In this document: in pieces, positions 7,433 through 17,502 of the stretch
Position numbering within the stretch: the stretch's first letter is position 1
Layout: each line of letters begins with the position of its first letter
NCBI GenBank assembly: GCA_003599595.1
Contig: QZIP01000022.1
Location: 1 to 42,464, forward strand
Direction of reading: 5' to 3'
From: Candidatus Parcubacteria bacterium
Lineage (GTDB): Bacteria; Patescibacteriota; Microgenomatia; Levybacterales; GWA1-39-11
Length of the DNA stretch: 42,464 nucleotides
Notes under the pieces: model-generated
Seen by the model: the letters and a program-made list of their open reading frames with translations, nothing else
Database searches by the model: none
What the model was told of the DNA's origin: nothing
Made by a program: the position numbers and the translations under genes

Positions 7433-7969
7433 ATGCCTGCAAAACTTGAGCTAGAAAGAGGACTGACAACAGAAATACAAGATCAAACATTTGATAAAGC
7501 AATTGCAGACATAGAATTTCTCTCTGACCCCGGAATAACTCCAGCAGAAATTATGATAAAAAGTTTATCTCTGTTTTCTGATCCCGCCCCAGCATTTAAG
7601 CCCCTAAGTCTTCCATACCGCTTTAGTTCCCATCCAGGAAGAACAATATATAGAAATGGAGAACGTATCTTAAAAGATAATGGAAAAATAATTAGAGTAA
7701 ATTGTGACGGTAGAATTAAGGGAATAGAGACAGAAGATGAAAGAATTAACATTGCACATGAGGCAAATGGCTTGATACAATCAGTGCAGATTAACAGATC
7801 AAAAGATGGCCTTAGAATATATGTTGAAAGAAATAGTATTGGAAATGTTACTAGAATGGTAGCAGAGAAGTTTCCATGTGATAATTTTAGCGTATTAGGA
7901 GATCCAACCACAATACTTGATATTGATTTTATAACCCCAGATCAACTGCCACTTCCAAAATTAGATTAA
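7433..7969 (+). CDS. Hypothetical protein
   Basis: 178-aa ORF without a recognised domain. Confidence 0.6.
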   Translation: MPAKLELERGLTTEIQDQTFDKAIADIEFLSDPGITPAEIMIKSLSLFSDPAPAFKPLSLPYRFSSHPGRTIYRNGERILKDNGKIIRVNCDGRIKGIETEDERINIAHEANGLIQSVQINRSKDGLRIYVERNSIGNVTRMVAEKFPCDNFSVLGDPTTILDIDFITPDQLPLPKLD

Positions 7970-8043
7970 TTTCTTAAATAAACAATTAATCTTCAAGATA
8001 AAACAACAGACATTTTCTAATAAAAGTGCTAGAATATAGCCAA

Positions 8044-9249
8044 ATGGACATACCTCTTTCAGAAAAACTCAGACCCCAAAAGATAGATGACTTTATTGGC
8101 CAAGAACATCTGCTGGGCAAAGGAAAACCAATAAGACGCATGATTGAAGCAAAAAAAGTCAGCTCAATGATATTATGGGGACCACCAGGTACAGGGAAAA
8201 CAACCATTGCCAATATATTAGCAAAATATATTGACGCAAATTTTATTTTCTTTTCAGCAGTAACCAGTGGGGTAGAGGATGTTAGAAAAGTTATCAGAAA
8301 AGCCAAAGAAGACAATCAAACGCAAAAAAAACAAACAGTATTGTTTATTGATGAAATCCACAGATTCAGCAAGTCCCAGCAAGATGCATTTTTGCCCCAT
8401 GTTGAAGACGGAACCATAATTCTAATTGGAGCAACAACAGAGAATCCTGGATTCCGTGTAAACGCTCCTCTTATCTCAAGAAGTCAGGTTTTCACACTTT
8501 ATTCTTTAACAGAAGAAAATATTAACAAAATTGTGAACAGGGCCATAAAACAATATTCAAAACATAAATGGCAGGATGACGCGCTAAAACATATCATAAA
8601 ATATGCAAACGGTGACGCAAGAGTAGCAATTAATTCTATAGAACTAGCCTCAACTCTCAACAAAAACATAACAATCAAAGTTGCACAGGAAGCAGTTCAA
8701 AGAAAAGCAGTTTTATATGACAAAAAGGGGGATTACCACTATGACACTATCTCAGCATTTATCAAGTCTATGAGGGGCTCAGAACCAGACGCGGCACTTC
8801 ATTACCTGGCCCGTATGATAAAAAGCGGGGAAGACCCTGTATTTATTGCAAGAAGAATGCTAATATTCGCTTCTGAAGACATTGGGAATGCACAACCCAC
8901 CGCGCTTGTTCTTGCAACATCCTGTATGCAAGCAGTACATATGATAGGTATGCCAGAAGCAACCCTCATCCTAGCCCAAACTGCTGCCTACCTTGCAACA
9001 GCCAAAAAATCAATCGCCTCAACTACAGGCATCTCAGAAGCACTTGCAGACATAGATGAACAAAACTTAGACCCAATACCTCTTCATCTCAGAAATGCTG
9101 TAAATAAAGTAGTTAAAAACCTGGGCTATGGTAAAAGTCATATCAGATACCCTTGGCTAACTGAAAAACAAATAGGAGAAAAAATAGAACAGGAATATCT
9201 CCCTAAAAACCTCAAAGGTAAAAAATACTACAAACCCGATTGGAAGTAA
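8044..9249 (+). CDS. rarA: Replication-associated recombination protein A (AAA ATPase)
   Basis: [62 protein letters not shown]. Start moved to the ATG at 8044. Confidence 0.95.
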   Translation: MDIPLSEKLRPQKIDDFIGQEHLLGKGKPIRRMIEAKKVSSMILWGPPGTGKTTIANILAKYIDANFIFFSAVTSGVEDVRKVIRKAKEDNQTQKKQTVLFIDEIHRFSKSQQDAFLPHVEDGTIILIGATTENPGFRVNAPLISRSQVFTLYSLTEENINKIVNRAIKQYSKHKWQDDALKHIIKYANGDARVAINSIELASTLNKNITIKVAQEAVQRKAVLYDKKGDYHYDTISAFIKSMRGSEPDAALHYLARMIKSGEDPVFIARRMLIFASEDIGNAQPTALVLATSCMQAVHMIGMPEATLILAQTAAYLATAKKSIASTTGISEALADIDEQNLDPIPLHLRNAVNKVVKNLGYGKSHIRYPWLTEKQIGEKIEQEYLPKNLKGKKYYKPDWK

Positions 9250-9282
9250 AACGATTCTAAAAATCAGTATTGTTTACACACA

Positions 9283-9411
9283 CTTGCCAAAGTGTGCCTG
9301 GGGCGGGACTTCCTTCGACTATGCTCAGGATAAACTTCTCGTCCCTTACCCACTTCTGCAAACTCAGTACATTTTACACTGAGCTTGCCAAAGTGTGCCT
9401 GGGGCGGGACT
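9283..9411. repeat. 28-bp direct repeats of the tRNA-Leu 3' end flanking a 73-bp CTCAG-type insert
   Basis: CTTGCCAAAGTGTGCCTGGGGCGGGACT at 9283-9310 and 9384-9411; insert contains TTCGACTATGCTCAGG and CTCAGT..ACTGAG. Confidence 0.93.
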
Positions 9412-9476
9412 CGAACCCGCATGACTTGCGCCACACGCTCTTAAGGCGTGCGTGTATACCATTCCACCACCCAGGC
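9396..9476 (-). tRNA. tRNA-Leu (TAA)
   Basis: GCCTGGGTGGTGGAATGGTATACACGCACGCCTTAAGAGCGTGTGGCGCAAGTCATGCGGGTTCGAGTCCCGCCCCAGGCA; loop CTTAAGA. Confidence 0.93.
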
Positions 9477-9503
9477 ATTATTAATCTTCTGTAACCTTCT
9501 CTG

Positions 9504-9770
9504 TTATATATAATCTATACTCTCCAATATTAATTTTAACTGTTGCCTTAATAGTCTTTTACCTTCAGTAGTCTTTAAAAATTTTTCTCTTCTTAAAGCA
9601 TCTCCCTTTTCAATATAAGCTTCATAATGAATTAATTCAACTGGTCTAAATCTCATCGTACTCTTACACTTTCCATCCTTATGCTGTTTAATTCTAGATC
9701 TTAAATTTCCACTACTACCTGTATATAGCTTATTATTTATTAGTTTTAATATGTAAACATAGTAAAACAT
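9504..9770 (-). CDS. Small GIY-YIG family protein
   Basis: MFYYVYILKLINNKLYTGSSGNLRSRIKQHKDGKCKSTMRFRPVELIHYEAYIEKGDALRREKFLK. Residues upstream of this Met in the ORF track come from hairpins and a tRNA fragment. Confidence 0.88.
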   Translation of the reverse strand: MFYYVYILKLINNKLYTGSSGNLRSRIKQHKDGKCKSTMRFRPVELIHYEAYIEKGDALRREKFLKTTEGKRLLRQQLKLILESIDYI

Positions 9771-9780
9771 ACGTGGATAC

Positions 9781-9817
9781 CCTGTCATCCGACAGGGCCA
9801 TATCGAATGATATGGCC
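9781..9817 (-). repeat. Two tandem hairpins upstream of a GIY-YIG ORF
   Basis: CCTGTC-ATCC-GACAGG (9781-9796) and GGCCATATC-GAAT-GATATGGCC (9796-9817). Confidence 0.85.
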
Positions 9818-9834
9818 ATTCCACCACCCAGGCA
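9816..9834 (-). repeat. Partial 5' end of tRNA-Leu(TAA)
   Basis: 19-bp exact copy of 9459-9477 (tRNA nucleotides 1-18 plus one flanking base). Confidence 0.9.
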
Positions 9835-9967
9835 AAATTAATTCAAAGTTCAAAATTAAAAGTTCAAAGTCACCCAATAATATTAGAAAACTAATTACTC
9901 AATTACTATTTACTAATTACTCAATTACAACCAGCCACTAATATTTTATCCTAATAAGAGGCTTGAA

Positions 9968-10966
9968 TCAAGGATGATAAGGCGGCTTTTCTCCTAAAGT
10001 TTTTAAAGAATAGTCTAGAAGTTCTTTCATCTCTTCTCTTCTATTTTGGCTATTTAGTATAACCGCAATTATCTTATGACCATTATGTTCAAGATATGTA
10101 ACAAGACAAAGACCAGCCTCATCTGTAAAACCTGTTTTTACACCCTTAACCCCTGGATAGCTAGTTAAAAGATTTGTATCGTTTCTCAAATAAAAAGCCT
10201 TATTACTTTCAGAATATGGAATCACATATTCAAAAGTTGCCGCAACCCTGGCAAACTCTTTCTTTAAAAGTCCATATCTTGTTATAACCAAAAGATCATA
10301 CACACTGCTATATTGCTTCCCATCTCCTTCAAGTCCAGACGGATTTGTAAAATGAGTATCCGTTAACCCCAGATCCTCAGCCTTCTTATTCATCATATAA
10401 ACAAAATTATCACGTCCAAATCTACTGCCTTCTGCAATTGCTTCTGCCGCATCATTACCGGAAGGCAAAACCAAACCATACAGTAAATCTTTCAATTTTA
10501 AAATCTCTCCCTCTGATAATCCCATTGAATTCTCTCCAACAGCAGCAGCTCTTTTATTTATTACAATTTCTTTTTTTATATCTTCATTCTCAATAGCAAT
10601 AATTGCCGTCATGATTTTTGTAAGCGAAGCAATGGGAAGTCTTTCTTTTACGTTTTTTTCATACAGTAATTTATTTGATGTTAAATCATAAGAAATAACA
10701 GCGTCTGCAGAAAAACTAGGCTTCTCAATCCCAATATCATAAACCTTGTCAATTTTTGGTTTCCAATAGAATAAGACGTCACCAATATTTAAACTGGAAG
10801 CAATGCTAAAAGGAAGCGGAGACAACAAAACATTTATCTTCTTATCAGTATTTGAAAAGTAATAATCTATAAAAAAACGTACTAAAAATAAAATAAAAAT
10901 AAATATTAAAAGAAAGAAGATAAGCTTAGAGCTTTTAAAATTATTGATACCGTTCTCCTCACTCAT
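9968..10966 (-). CDS. D-alanyl-D-alanine carboxypeptidase (peptidase S11)
   Basis: ASLTKIMTA, SGNDAAEAI and KTGFTDEAG motifs; N-terminal TM anchor. Confidence 0.93.
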   Translation of the reverse strand: MSEENGINNFKSSKLIFFLLIFIFILFLVRFFIDYYFSNTDKKINVLLSPLPFSIASSLNIGDVLFYWKPKIDKVYDIGIEKPSFSADAVISYDLTSNKLLYEKNVKERLPIASLTKIMTAIIAIENEDIKKEIVINKRAAAVGENSMGLSEGEILKLKDLLYGLVLPSGNDAAEAIAEGSRFGRDNFVYMMNKKAEDLGLTDTHFTNPSGLEGDGKQYSSVYDLLVITRYGLLKKEFARVAATFEYVIPYSESNKAFYLRNDTNLLTSYPGVKGVKTGFTDEAGLCLVTYLEHNGHKIIAVILNSQNRREEMKELLDYSLKTLGEKPPYHP

Positions 10967-11156
10967 AAAACATCACAAAACACAAACAGATATTTAGTAT
11001 ACTAAACAAGAAAGAAAATATACAATACATTAATTGAAGCTCCGGGCTTACACTCTGGAAATCTTTAACAACCAGGAAATTCCATGAAGGCGGATTAATC
11101 ATTTTCAATGATTAATCATTGAAAATAAAAACAATTCATTATATATTTAATATCTG

Positions 11157-12434
11157 ATGAATAAAAACACAGATGTTTACTCTCAAACTAAAGATGAAAT
11201 CCTAAAAATAGGAAAAAAATTTAAGCTTGACAAAAATAAGCTTGAAAACTTTTTGGAACCAAATAGGATTTTAGAAGTAAAAATCCCCGTTAAGACAAAG
11301 AAGGGAATCAAAATCTACAAAGGATACAGAAGCCAACACAATAACAAGCTTGGCCCATACAAGGGCGGAATCAGATTTCATCAAAACGTAGATGAGAATG
11401 AAGTTAAAGCCCTCTCACTTTGGATGACCCTTAAATGCGCTATTGCAAATCTTCCTTTTGGAGGTGGAAAAGGAGGAATCATAGTTAATCCCAAAGAATT
11501 ATCAGAATCAGAACTAGAAGAATTATCAAAAGGGTATATTAAAAAGATATATGATATTATTGGTCCCCTAAAAGACATACCGGCGCCAGACGTAAATACC
11601 AACGCCAAAATTATGAAATGGATGACAGATGAATACATTAGTCTGGCAAATGAGAAAAACAAAAAAATAAATAGAACCCTCTATTCAACATTTACAGGAA
11701 AACCAATAGAGCACAATGGACTGGAGGGTAGAGAAGAAGCAACCGGATATGGAGGTGTAATCATCCTTGAAGAGGTAATAAAAAAGCTTGGACTCAACAA
11801 AAAAACCCTTACAATGGCAATACAAGGATTTGGCAACGTAGGTTTTTATTTTGCAAAATTTGCTTCTGATCTGGGATATAAAATTACTGCATTATCAGAT
11901 TCAAAAGGAGCAATACTAAAAACCTCAAAAGAAGACTCCTTTGATATACCACTTGTCTTGGAATGCAAGAAAAAACAAGGAGTTTTAGCAGGATGCTACT
12001 GCTCAGGAGGGGTCTGCGACATAAAAAAGGGAAAAATCATTTCCAATGATGAATTGCTGGAACTTCCAGTTGATATTTTGGTACCTGCAGCTCTAGAAAA
12101 CGTCATAAATGAAAACAATATGCACAAAATCAAAGCCAAAATCATTATCGAAATGGCAAACGGTCCAATTACGCCAAACGCTTTTAACTATCTGTCAAAA
12201 AAAGGCGTAATTATTGTTCCTGACATTCTTGCAAATTCAGGCGGTGTTGCTGGGTCATATATTGAATGGAAACAAAATCTTGAGAACAAAAAATATAAAA
12301 AGAAAGAAGTTTTTACCATGTTGGAAACAATTATGAAAAAGGCCTTCTCAAATCTATGGCATGCAAAAGAAAAATACAAAACAGATCTCAAAGAAACATC
12401 CTATGTATATGCAATAAATAAAATTATAGAGTAA
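11157..12434 (+). CDS. gdhA: Glutamate dehydrogenase (Glu/Leu/Phe/Val dehydrogenase family)
   Basis: KGGIRFHQNVDENEVKALSLWMTLKCAIANLPFGGGKGGI..IPAPDVNTN..IQGFGNVGFYFAKFA. Confidence 0.93.
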   Translation: MNKNTDVYSQTKDEILKIGKKFKLDKNKLENFLEPNRILEVKIPVKTKKGIKIYKGYRSQHNNKLGPYKGGIRFHQNVDENEVKALSLWMTLKCAIANLPFGGGKGGIIVNPKELSESELEELSKGYIKKIYDIIGPLKDIPAPDVNTNAKIMKWMTDEYISLANEKNKKINRTLYSTFTGKPIEHNGLEGREEATGYGGVIILEEVIKKLGLNKKTLTMAIQGFGNVGFYFAKFASDLGYKITALSDSKGAILKTSKEDSFDIPLVLECKKKQGVLAGCYCSGGVCDIKKGKIISNDELLELPVDILVPAALENVINENNMHKIKAKIIIEMANGPITPNAFNYLSKKGVIIVPDILANSGGVAGSYIEWKQNLENKKYKKKEVFTMLETIMKKAFSNLWHAKEKYKTDLKETSYVYAINKIIE

Positions 12435-12469
12435 AACAGTTTTACAAACTTATTTTACTTAGAAAATAT

Positions 12470-12498
12470 TGACATTGACCAATAGTTTTAATATACTC
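12470..12498 (+). promoter_or_regulatory. Sigma70-type promoter for purA
   Basis: TTGACA (12470-12475), 17-nt spacer, TATACT (12493-12498), ATG at 12517. Confidence 0.6.
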
Positions 12499-12516
12499 CA
12501 GAAAGCCAAATAAATT

Positions 12517-14127
12517 ATGGCACTATCTCAAAAAACCAATACACGTCTTCAAATATTAAAAACTCAAGAGAATCTATTTTTTTATCCACATCAAGCAGTT
12601 CAAAAGGCATACGAAAGAATATATAAAAAAGGTGAGACACAAGTAGGCTGGCCTAAAGGAGTTGAAAGGTACAAAGAAAACTATGTTGATAATACCTGTG
12701 CATTTGTTGGTATAGCTCTGGGAGATGAAGGCAAAGGAAGACTTGTAGACAACAAGATTGAGGAAATGCTTCAAAACCCTGGAATTGAAAAGGTGTATGT
12801 AATCCGTTGGAATGGCGGAAACAACGCAGGGCACACTATTGAAAAAGATGGAATCAAAATAGCCCTGCACTCACTACCATCTTTTCCTCTTCATAAAAAA
12901 GCTATAGGAATAATTGACAGAGGAACAGCGGTAAATCCTCAAGACTTTGTAGATGAACTACTATATGTAGAACAAAAAACTGAAAGCCTTAAAAAAAGAA
13001 TATATATATCAGGCGATGCAATTCTCTTAACAGATTTAGAAAAAGCAGAGGAAGAATTAAATAACGGAATAGCGCAGAAATCAAAAGGTGGAACAGGCAG
13101 AGGAATTGCTCCTGCCTATGCACACAAGCTGGACAGAAAAGGACTGATGATATCGGATTTGATGGCAGAAAATTGGAAAGAAAAACTTGAAAAATATTAT
13201 GATGACAGAAAAACAATGTTCAAAGCTTATAGAAAAGACCTAGATAAATGTTTGGTTGCAGATTTTGGCGGAACAAAAAGAACAGGACATCAACAAAAAA
13301 GAGAAATTGGAAGTAAAGAACAATTTATCAAAAGACTTGCAGAAGCAAGGGCCTTTTTACAGGAAAGAAAAATAGCAACTAACACCAGATTAGTTCATAA
13401 CAGTATTTATAGGAATCCCAAGATTGGCGTAATTTTTGAAGGAGCACAAGCAATTGGGCTTCATCCGGAACTTGGCACCTACCCTGATGTCACTTCATCA
13501 AATCCAACACTTGAGGGAATAAGGGGAGGAACAGGTGTCTGGCTGCCAAATGAAATAAAAGACAAGGTTGGAGTTTTTAAACTTACCTACATGTCCAGTG
13601 TAGGAAGCAGAAAAGAAGCAATGCCAACATATATTTCCTTACCAGAAAAAGAAATTACAAAAACGGCTGGTCTAAATACGGAACAATTAAGAGCACTCTT
13701 TGTTAGAAACGTAGCAAATGAAAAGGGAACAAGTACGGGAAGATATAGGGACATATACCATCTTGACCTTGAAATGATGAGATACAACCTACGGATGTCA
13801 GGCGGTGTAGAAGTACTTACCGCAACCCATGTTGATATTGCACAAGAAAAAGAAACAATAAAAGTTTGCACTCATTATACGGATGAAAACGGAGCTTATA
13901 TGCCTTATCAACCAGGATTAAACTACATTAAAAACGCAAAACCCCATTATGTAAAACTCCCCGGGTGGGATGGAAAAGCTTGTACAAAAGCAAAATGTTT
14001 TGAAGATCTGCCTCAAAACGCAATTAAATTTTTAGCTTTTGTTCAAGAAATGACAGGTTACCCAATCACAATAGCCACAAATGGACCATTGAGAAAGAAC
14101 ATCATCTATATAAAAACAAATAAATAA
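12517..14127 (+). CDS. purA: Adenylosuccinate synthetase
   Basis: GIALGDEGKGRLVDNKI..IRWNGGNNAGHTIEKDGIKIALHSLPS..GGTGRGIAPAYAHKLDRKGL..LPGW. Confidence 0.88.
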   Translation: MALSQKTNTRLQILKTQENLFFYPHQAVQKAYERIYKKGETQVGWPKGVERYKENYVDNTCAFVGIALGDEGKGRLVDNKIEEMLQNPGIEKVYVIRWNGGNNAGHTIEKDGIKIALHSLPSFPLHKKAIGIIDRGTAVNPQDFVDELLYVEQKTESLKKRIYISGDAILLTDLEKAEEELNNGIAQKSKGGTGRGIAPAYAHKLDRKGLMISDLMAENWKEKLEKYYDDRKTMFKAYRKDLDKCLVADFGGTKRTGHQQKREIGSKEQFIKRLAEARAFLQERKIATNTRLVHNSIYRNPKIGVIFEGAQAIGLHPELGTYPDVTSSNPTLEGIRGGTGVWLPNEIKDKVGVFKLTYMSSVGSRKEAMPTYISLPEKEITKTAGLNTEQLRALFVRNVANEKGTSTGRYRDIYHLDLEMMRYNLRMSGGVEVLTATHVDIAQEKETIKVCTHYTDENGAYMPYQPGLNYIKNAKPHYVKLPGWDGKACTKAKCFEDLPQNAIKFLAFVQEMTGYPITIATNGPLRKNIIYIKTNK

Positions 14128-14167
14128 ACAGACCTTCACACAACTAATCAACTACTATCTATAACAA

Positions 14168-14482
14168 TCATTCTTTGCGCTTTATCTTTTTATTATTTTT
14201 CTTGCTTTTTCCACCTTTAATGCCATGAATACTATTAGTTGTTCGGGTGTATTGCCTATCATCCACAACATCCCGCGTTGTATCAACTGTTCTACCTCCG
14301 GGAAAACCGTTTATTCCACCAATTGGAGTATCAGATACTCCCGTGCCACCAATATCTCCAATTCCATTAGAATATGGAGGAATTCTGACAACTAGCTGAT
14401 CCGGACCCCGCCTTTTATCCCCTGTCTTATCAGAAATCTCATGTCTTGCGGCTCTATTAACATCATTCTTTTTCTTTATCAT
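14168..14482 (-). CDS. Hypothetical Gly-rich basic protein
   Basis: 104-aa ORF, low complexity. Confidence 0.4.
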   Translation of the reverse strand: MIKKKNDVNRAARHEISDKTGDKRRGPDQLVVRIPPYSNGIGDIGGTGVSDTPIGGINGFPGGRTVDTTRDVVDDRQYTRTTNSIHGIKGGKSKKNNKKIKRKE

Positions 14483-14553
14483 AATTTTATACTAAAACAT
14501 TTCAATGATAAATTCACATACTTTTTGTAAACTTTAGGAAAGAAAAACTAACA

Positions 14554-14874
14554 TTAAAAAGAAGCTGAGGAAATACTTTCACCTCTTTTAATAAATTTAT
14601 AAGAAAGTCCTGACTTGTCATCTGCACCTACTTTATATACAAACGCAAGCTTCATCTCTTCAAATTTATCAAAAAAATCACTCCAGGAAATTAGTTTTGA
14701 AATTCTATCTGTACTCAAATACTGATCATCCGCACGTCCGGCAATATCAAGCCTTATCCCAATATCATCGCTTCCGGCATCAGGATCATCAATCACTTCG
14801 GGAAGAGCATTATGCTTCTTGGCCCAATTAACAATTTCCTGATGGTCAACAGTAACCACAATATCATCTTTCAT
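14554..14874 (-). CDS. Hypothetical protein
   Basis: 106-aa ORF with normal-looking composition. Confidence 0.5.
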   Translation of the reverse strand: MKDDIVVTVDHQEIVNWAKKHNALPEVIDDPDAGSDDIGIRLDIAGRADDQYLSTDRISKLISWSDFFDKFEEMKLAFVYKVGADDKSGLSYKFIKRGESISSASF

Positions 14875-14950
14875 AAAAATAAATATAAAATGGAATCATT
14901 AGAAAAAGTGGTTAAATTAGTAATAATCAAGAAAGAGAAAAATAGAAGAA

Positions 14951-15415
14951 TTATTTAGGTTGATAACTTGTAAAAAGCTGTGTACACACCAATCCCCTGC
15001 AGTAAACACAAGAATACTTATAATCATTTTCAATTGTTTTTTTATGAATGTATGAATTTAACCACCAATTTAGCGCTTTTTGCTCTGAAAATTCATAAAT
15101 GAGGTTCTCAAAAACCCAATAAGGCAAATTCCTATTATAAAGACCACTATGGAGTCTTCCTGTCACAAAAATCTCTCTATACATCTCATGTTCCCGTGAT
15201 TTAGCAACTTCACACAAATTATCATTCTTTACAAACTTTTTAAGACTTAACTTGGCTCTGTAATCATTAACTAAATCAAAGAGGGTATTGGAGTCTAGAT
15301 TATTTGGAGTATTTGAATATACAAACCCACTCTCTGCTTTTACAAGAGTAACGACAGCAAGTTCCAAAGTTATTAGGATAACCAAAATAACCAATATTTT
15401 GACTAACTTCCTCAT
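14951..15415 (-). CDS. Secreted CAP (SCP-like) domain protein
   Basis: N-terminal signal/TM, LFDLVNDYRAKLSLKKFVKNDNLCEVAKSREHEM..ENLIY..WLNS. Confidence 0.8.
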   Translation of the reverse strand: MRKLVKILVILVILITLELAVVTLVKAESGFVYSNTPNNLDSNTLFDLVNDYRAKLSLKKFVKNDNLCEVAKSREHEMYREIFVTGRLHSGLYNRNLPYWVFENLIYEFSEQKALNWWLNSYIHKKTIENDYKYSCVYCRGLVCTQLFTSYQPK

Positions 15416-15544
15416 GAACGGCCTATATTATAATATAAATACTAAAAGAAGTCAAACTTATAGTATTAATATTAATCATCTAGCTTATTATCCTATATAA
15501 ATATTGGGGGAAGACAATAATATTGTAGTAAAAATGAAAGAAGC

Positions 15545-16051
15545 TTACTTAGTCTCAAGCTCAAAATCTAAAAGAGAATCATTTTTACCAAACATAAAAT
15601 GAGCCTCAACAAACTCATTACTAAGCACTTTTGGCACCCAATGAACATCATCCGGCCACATTTTATCAAAGGGTAGACTATTCAAATCAAACCACTTAGG
15701 AATCATCTCATTTGACTCTTTTGGTGAGCCTTGCCACTTGTCAATTAAATACACAAAAACCTGCTGATTCCACATTTCTTTAGGATCAACAAGTGGGAAA
15801 TAAAAATGTAGTAATGCATAATGCTTATATTTAACCCCTCTAACCCCAGATTCTTCCTCCAATTCTCTCAAGGCGGACTCAAACTCATTTTCTCCTATTT
15901 TTACCTTGCCTCCAAAACCATTCCACCTTCCTTTGCCAAAACCAATTTTCTTCATTCCTAAAAGGACTTTATCCTTTTTAACTAAAAAACATAGGGTAGT
16001 CTTTTTAAGAGGAATTTTAAGGGTGCTGCGGTATTCTGTTAATGTTATCAT
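15545..16051 (-). CDS. NUDIX hydrolase (8-oxo-dGTP diphosphatase-like)
   Basis: NUDIX box GGKVKIGENEFESALRELEEESGV with WNGFGGK. Confidence 0.9.
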   Translation of the reverse strand: MITLTEYRSTLKIPLKKTTLCFLVKKDKVLLGMKKIGFGKGRWNGFGGKVKIGENEFESALRELEEESGVRGVKYKHYALLHFYFPLVDPKEMWNQQVFVYLIDKWQGSPKESNEMIPKWFDLNSLPFDKMWPDDVHWVPKVLSNEFVEAHFMFGKNDSLLDFELETK

Positions 16052-16067
16052 AACAGAACATTTTAAT

Positions 16068-16523
16068 TTATCTTCTTATCAGTTTGGCAAAATAAACAAT
16101 TTCTCTTACATCACCGTTTTCATCTTCAATTTGCCTTGAACCTGACATCCTTTCATATTCCTGAAGATACTCTGATAGAGATTCTTGAAGTTCTTTTATT
16201 TCTGCCCTTACTGACTTCATTTTATTTGCAATATTAAGCATACCAGGTCTTTTCATCACTTCAGCTTTAGTTGAAGACTTGATTTTGTTTGCCTCCTTGG
16301 CCGCCTCACTATGCTTTCTATATACTTCATCGCTCTCAAGTTCACTTTCAATTGTATCTCTATGATCAGTCATTTCATTTCTTAATTTTTCAATATTTGC
16401 AACACTAGACCTAATCATATCTTCCAGGTTTTTAAGGATAATGCCTTGACTCATGTCGGCACCTACCACTTCCTCACCTTCTTGAATGTTTTCTGTATTT
16501 TCTTGAATATCACTTTTATCCAT
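16068..16523 (-). CDS. Hypothetical coiled-coil protein
   Basis: 151 aa, highly charged and helical. Confidence 0.55.
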   Translation of the reverse strand: MDKSDIQENTENIQEGEEVVGADMSQGIILKNLEDMIRSSVANIEKLRNEMTDHRDTIESELESDEVYRKHSEAAKEANKIKSSTKAEVMKRPGMLNIANKMKSVRAEIKELQESLSEYLQEYERMSGSRQIEDENGDVREIVYFAKLIRR

Positions 16524-16590
16524 ACATATTAATATATAAAACTTTTAACCAACAAATCAAGTAGCATTTTTCCTGACCCATCTGCACCTT

Positions 16591-16617
16591 TGTCATCCTG
16601 AATTTATTTCAGGATCC
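16591..16617. repeat. Intergenic palindromic repeat TGTCATCCTGAA..TTTCAGGATCC
   Basis: CCTGAA-TTTA-TTTCAGG hairpin; related sequence at 37905. Confidence 0.6.
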
Positions 16618-16662
16618 AAAAAGACTAACAATAAAATAAAAATATTCACTATAATCAAATAT

Positions 16663-16986
16663 ATGATTACAATTAAAGCAAAAAACTACAAAGACCTAAA
16701 ACAAAAAACAATAGGGCTAATAGGCAAAGACAGGGCAGAAAATATATATTTTGAAACCCGCTCCGGAATCCATACATTCGGACTCAAGTTCCCAATCGAC
16801 GTATTGGTTCTTGATGAAAAAAACAAAGTAGTCAAGCTGAAAGAAGAACTTATTCCAAACTCTCTTTTCTTTTGGAACCCAAAATACAAAAAAGTCCTCG
16901 AACTCCAACCAGAAACCATATCCAAACAAAAAATTAAAACCGGAAGCAGTATAAATATTGAATTAATAAACCAAACTAAACGCTAA
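16663..16986 (+). CDS. DUF192 family protein
   Basis: IYFETRSGIHTFGLKFPIDVLVLDEKNKVVKLKE..VLELQPETI. Confidence 0.75.
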   Translation: MITIKAKNYKDLKQKTIGLIGKDRAENIYFETRSGIHTFGLKFPIDVLVLDEKNKVVKLKEELIPNSLFFWNPKYKKVLELQPETISKQKIKTGSSINIELINQTKR

Positions 16987-17198
16987 CCACAGTCTCATAG
17001 TAATTGACTATCTCTCTCTTTTATGCTAAAATCCTATCTTACATTGGCAAATGTTTCCACCTGATACGCTTAGGTGTGAATTCTATGCCCTTGCTCAGGG
17101 AAGTTTGACTTTCTGAAGGAAAGCTTAACTTCCCCTTGACAATCCGGCTGTTCAATCATAAAAAAGGAGAGTAGACCATATACATCGTATCGCTCATT

Positions 17199-17390
17199 GT
17201 GGGTATCACCGGAACAATGGTAAGTGTATCAATTAGCATGCTCGCATGCGCGGACATGACCAAAGCAATTGTGGAGGCAATAATGAGAAACGAGAGGAAG
17301 ACAATCTCAAGTCTCCCACTCTTTTTATCAATCCTGTCAACGCTCATCTTCACGGGAATGACCATCATCTCTATAGTGAAACTAAGCTAG
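17199..17390 (+). CDS. Small two-TM protein, loosely similar to ATP synthase subunit c; may start at ATA 17178
   Basis: AAAAGGAG at 17161-17168; translated from 17178: IYIVSLIVGITGTMVSVSISMLACADMTKAIVEAIMRNERKTISSLPLFLSILSTLIFTGMTIISIVKLS. Confidence 0.5.
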   Translation: MGITGTMVSVSISMLACADMTKAIVEAIMRNERKTISSLPLFLSILSTLIFTGMTIISIVKLS

Positions 17391-17427
17391 GGAGCACAAC
17401 CTCAGAAAGGAGTAGCATCAAATCACT

Positions 17428-17450
17428 TTTGCAAGGGGACGCCTTGCAAA
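17428..17450 (+). other. Hairpin between two small ORFs
   Basis: TTTGCAAGG-GGACG-CCTTGCAAA, 9-bp perfect stem. Confidence 0.7.
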
Positions 17451-17502
17451 TAGCACCCGCGTTCTGACACCACGATCATACTCAAACGAAAGGAGACAAG
17501 AC

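Noticed and set aside
7483-7911. 142-aa minus-strand ORF
   Set aside because: Antisense shadow of the 7433-7969 ORF.
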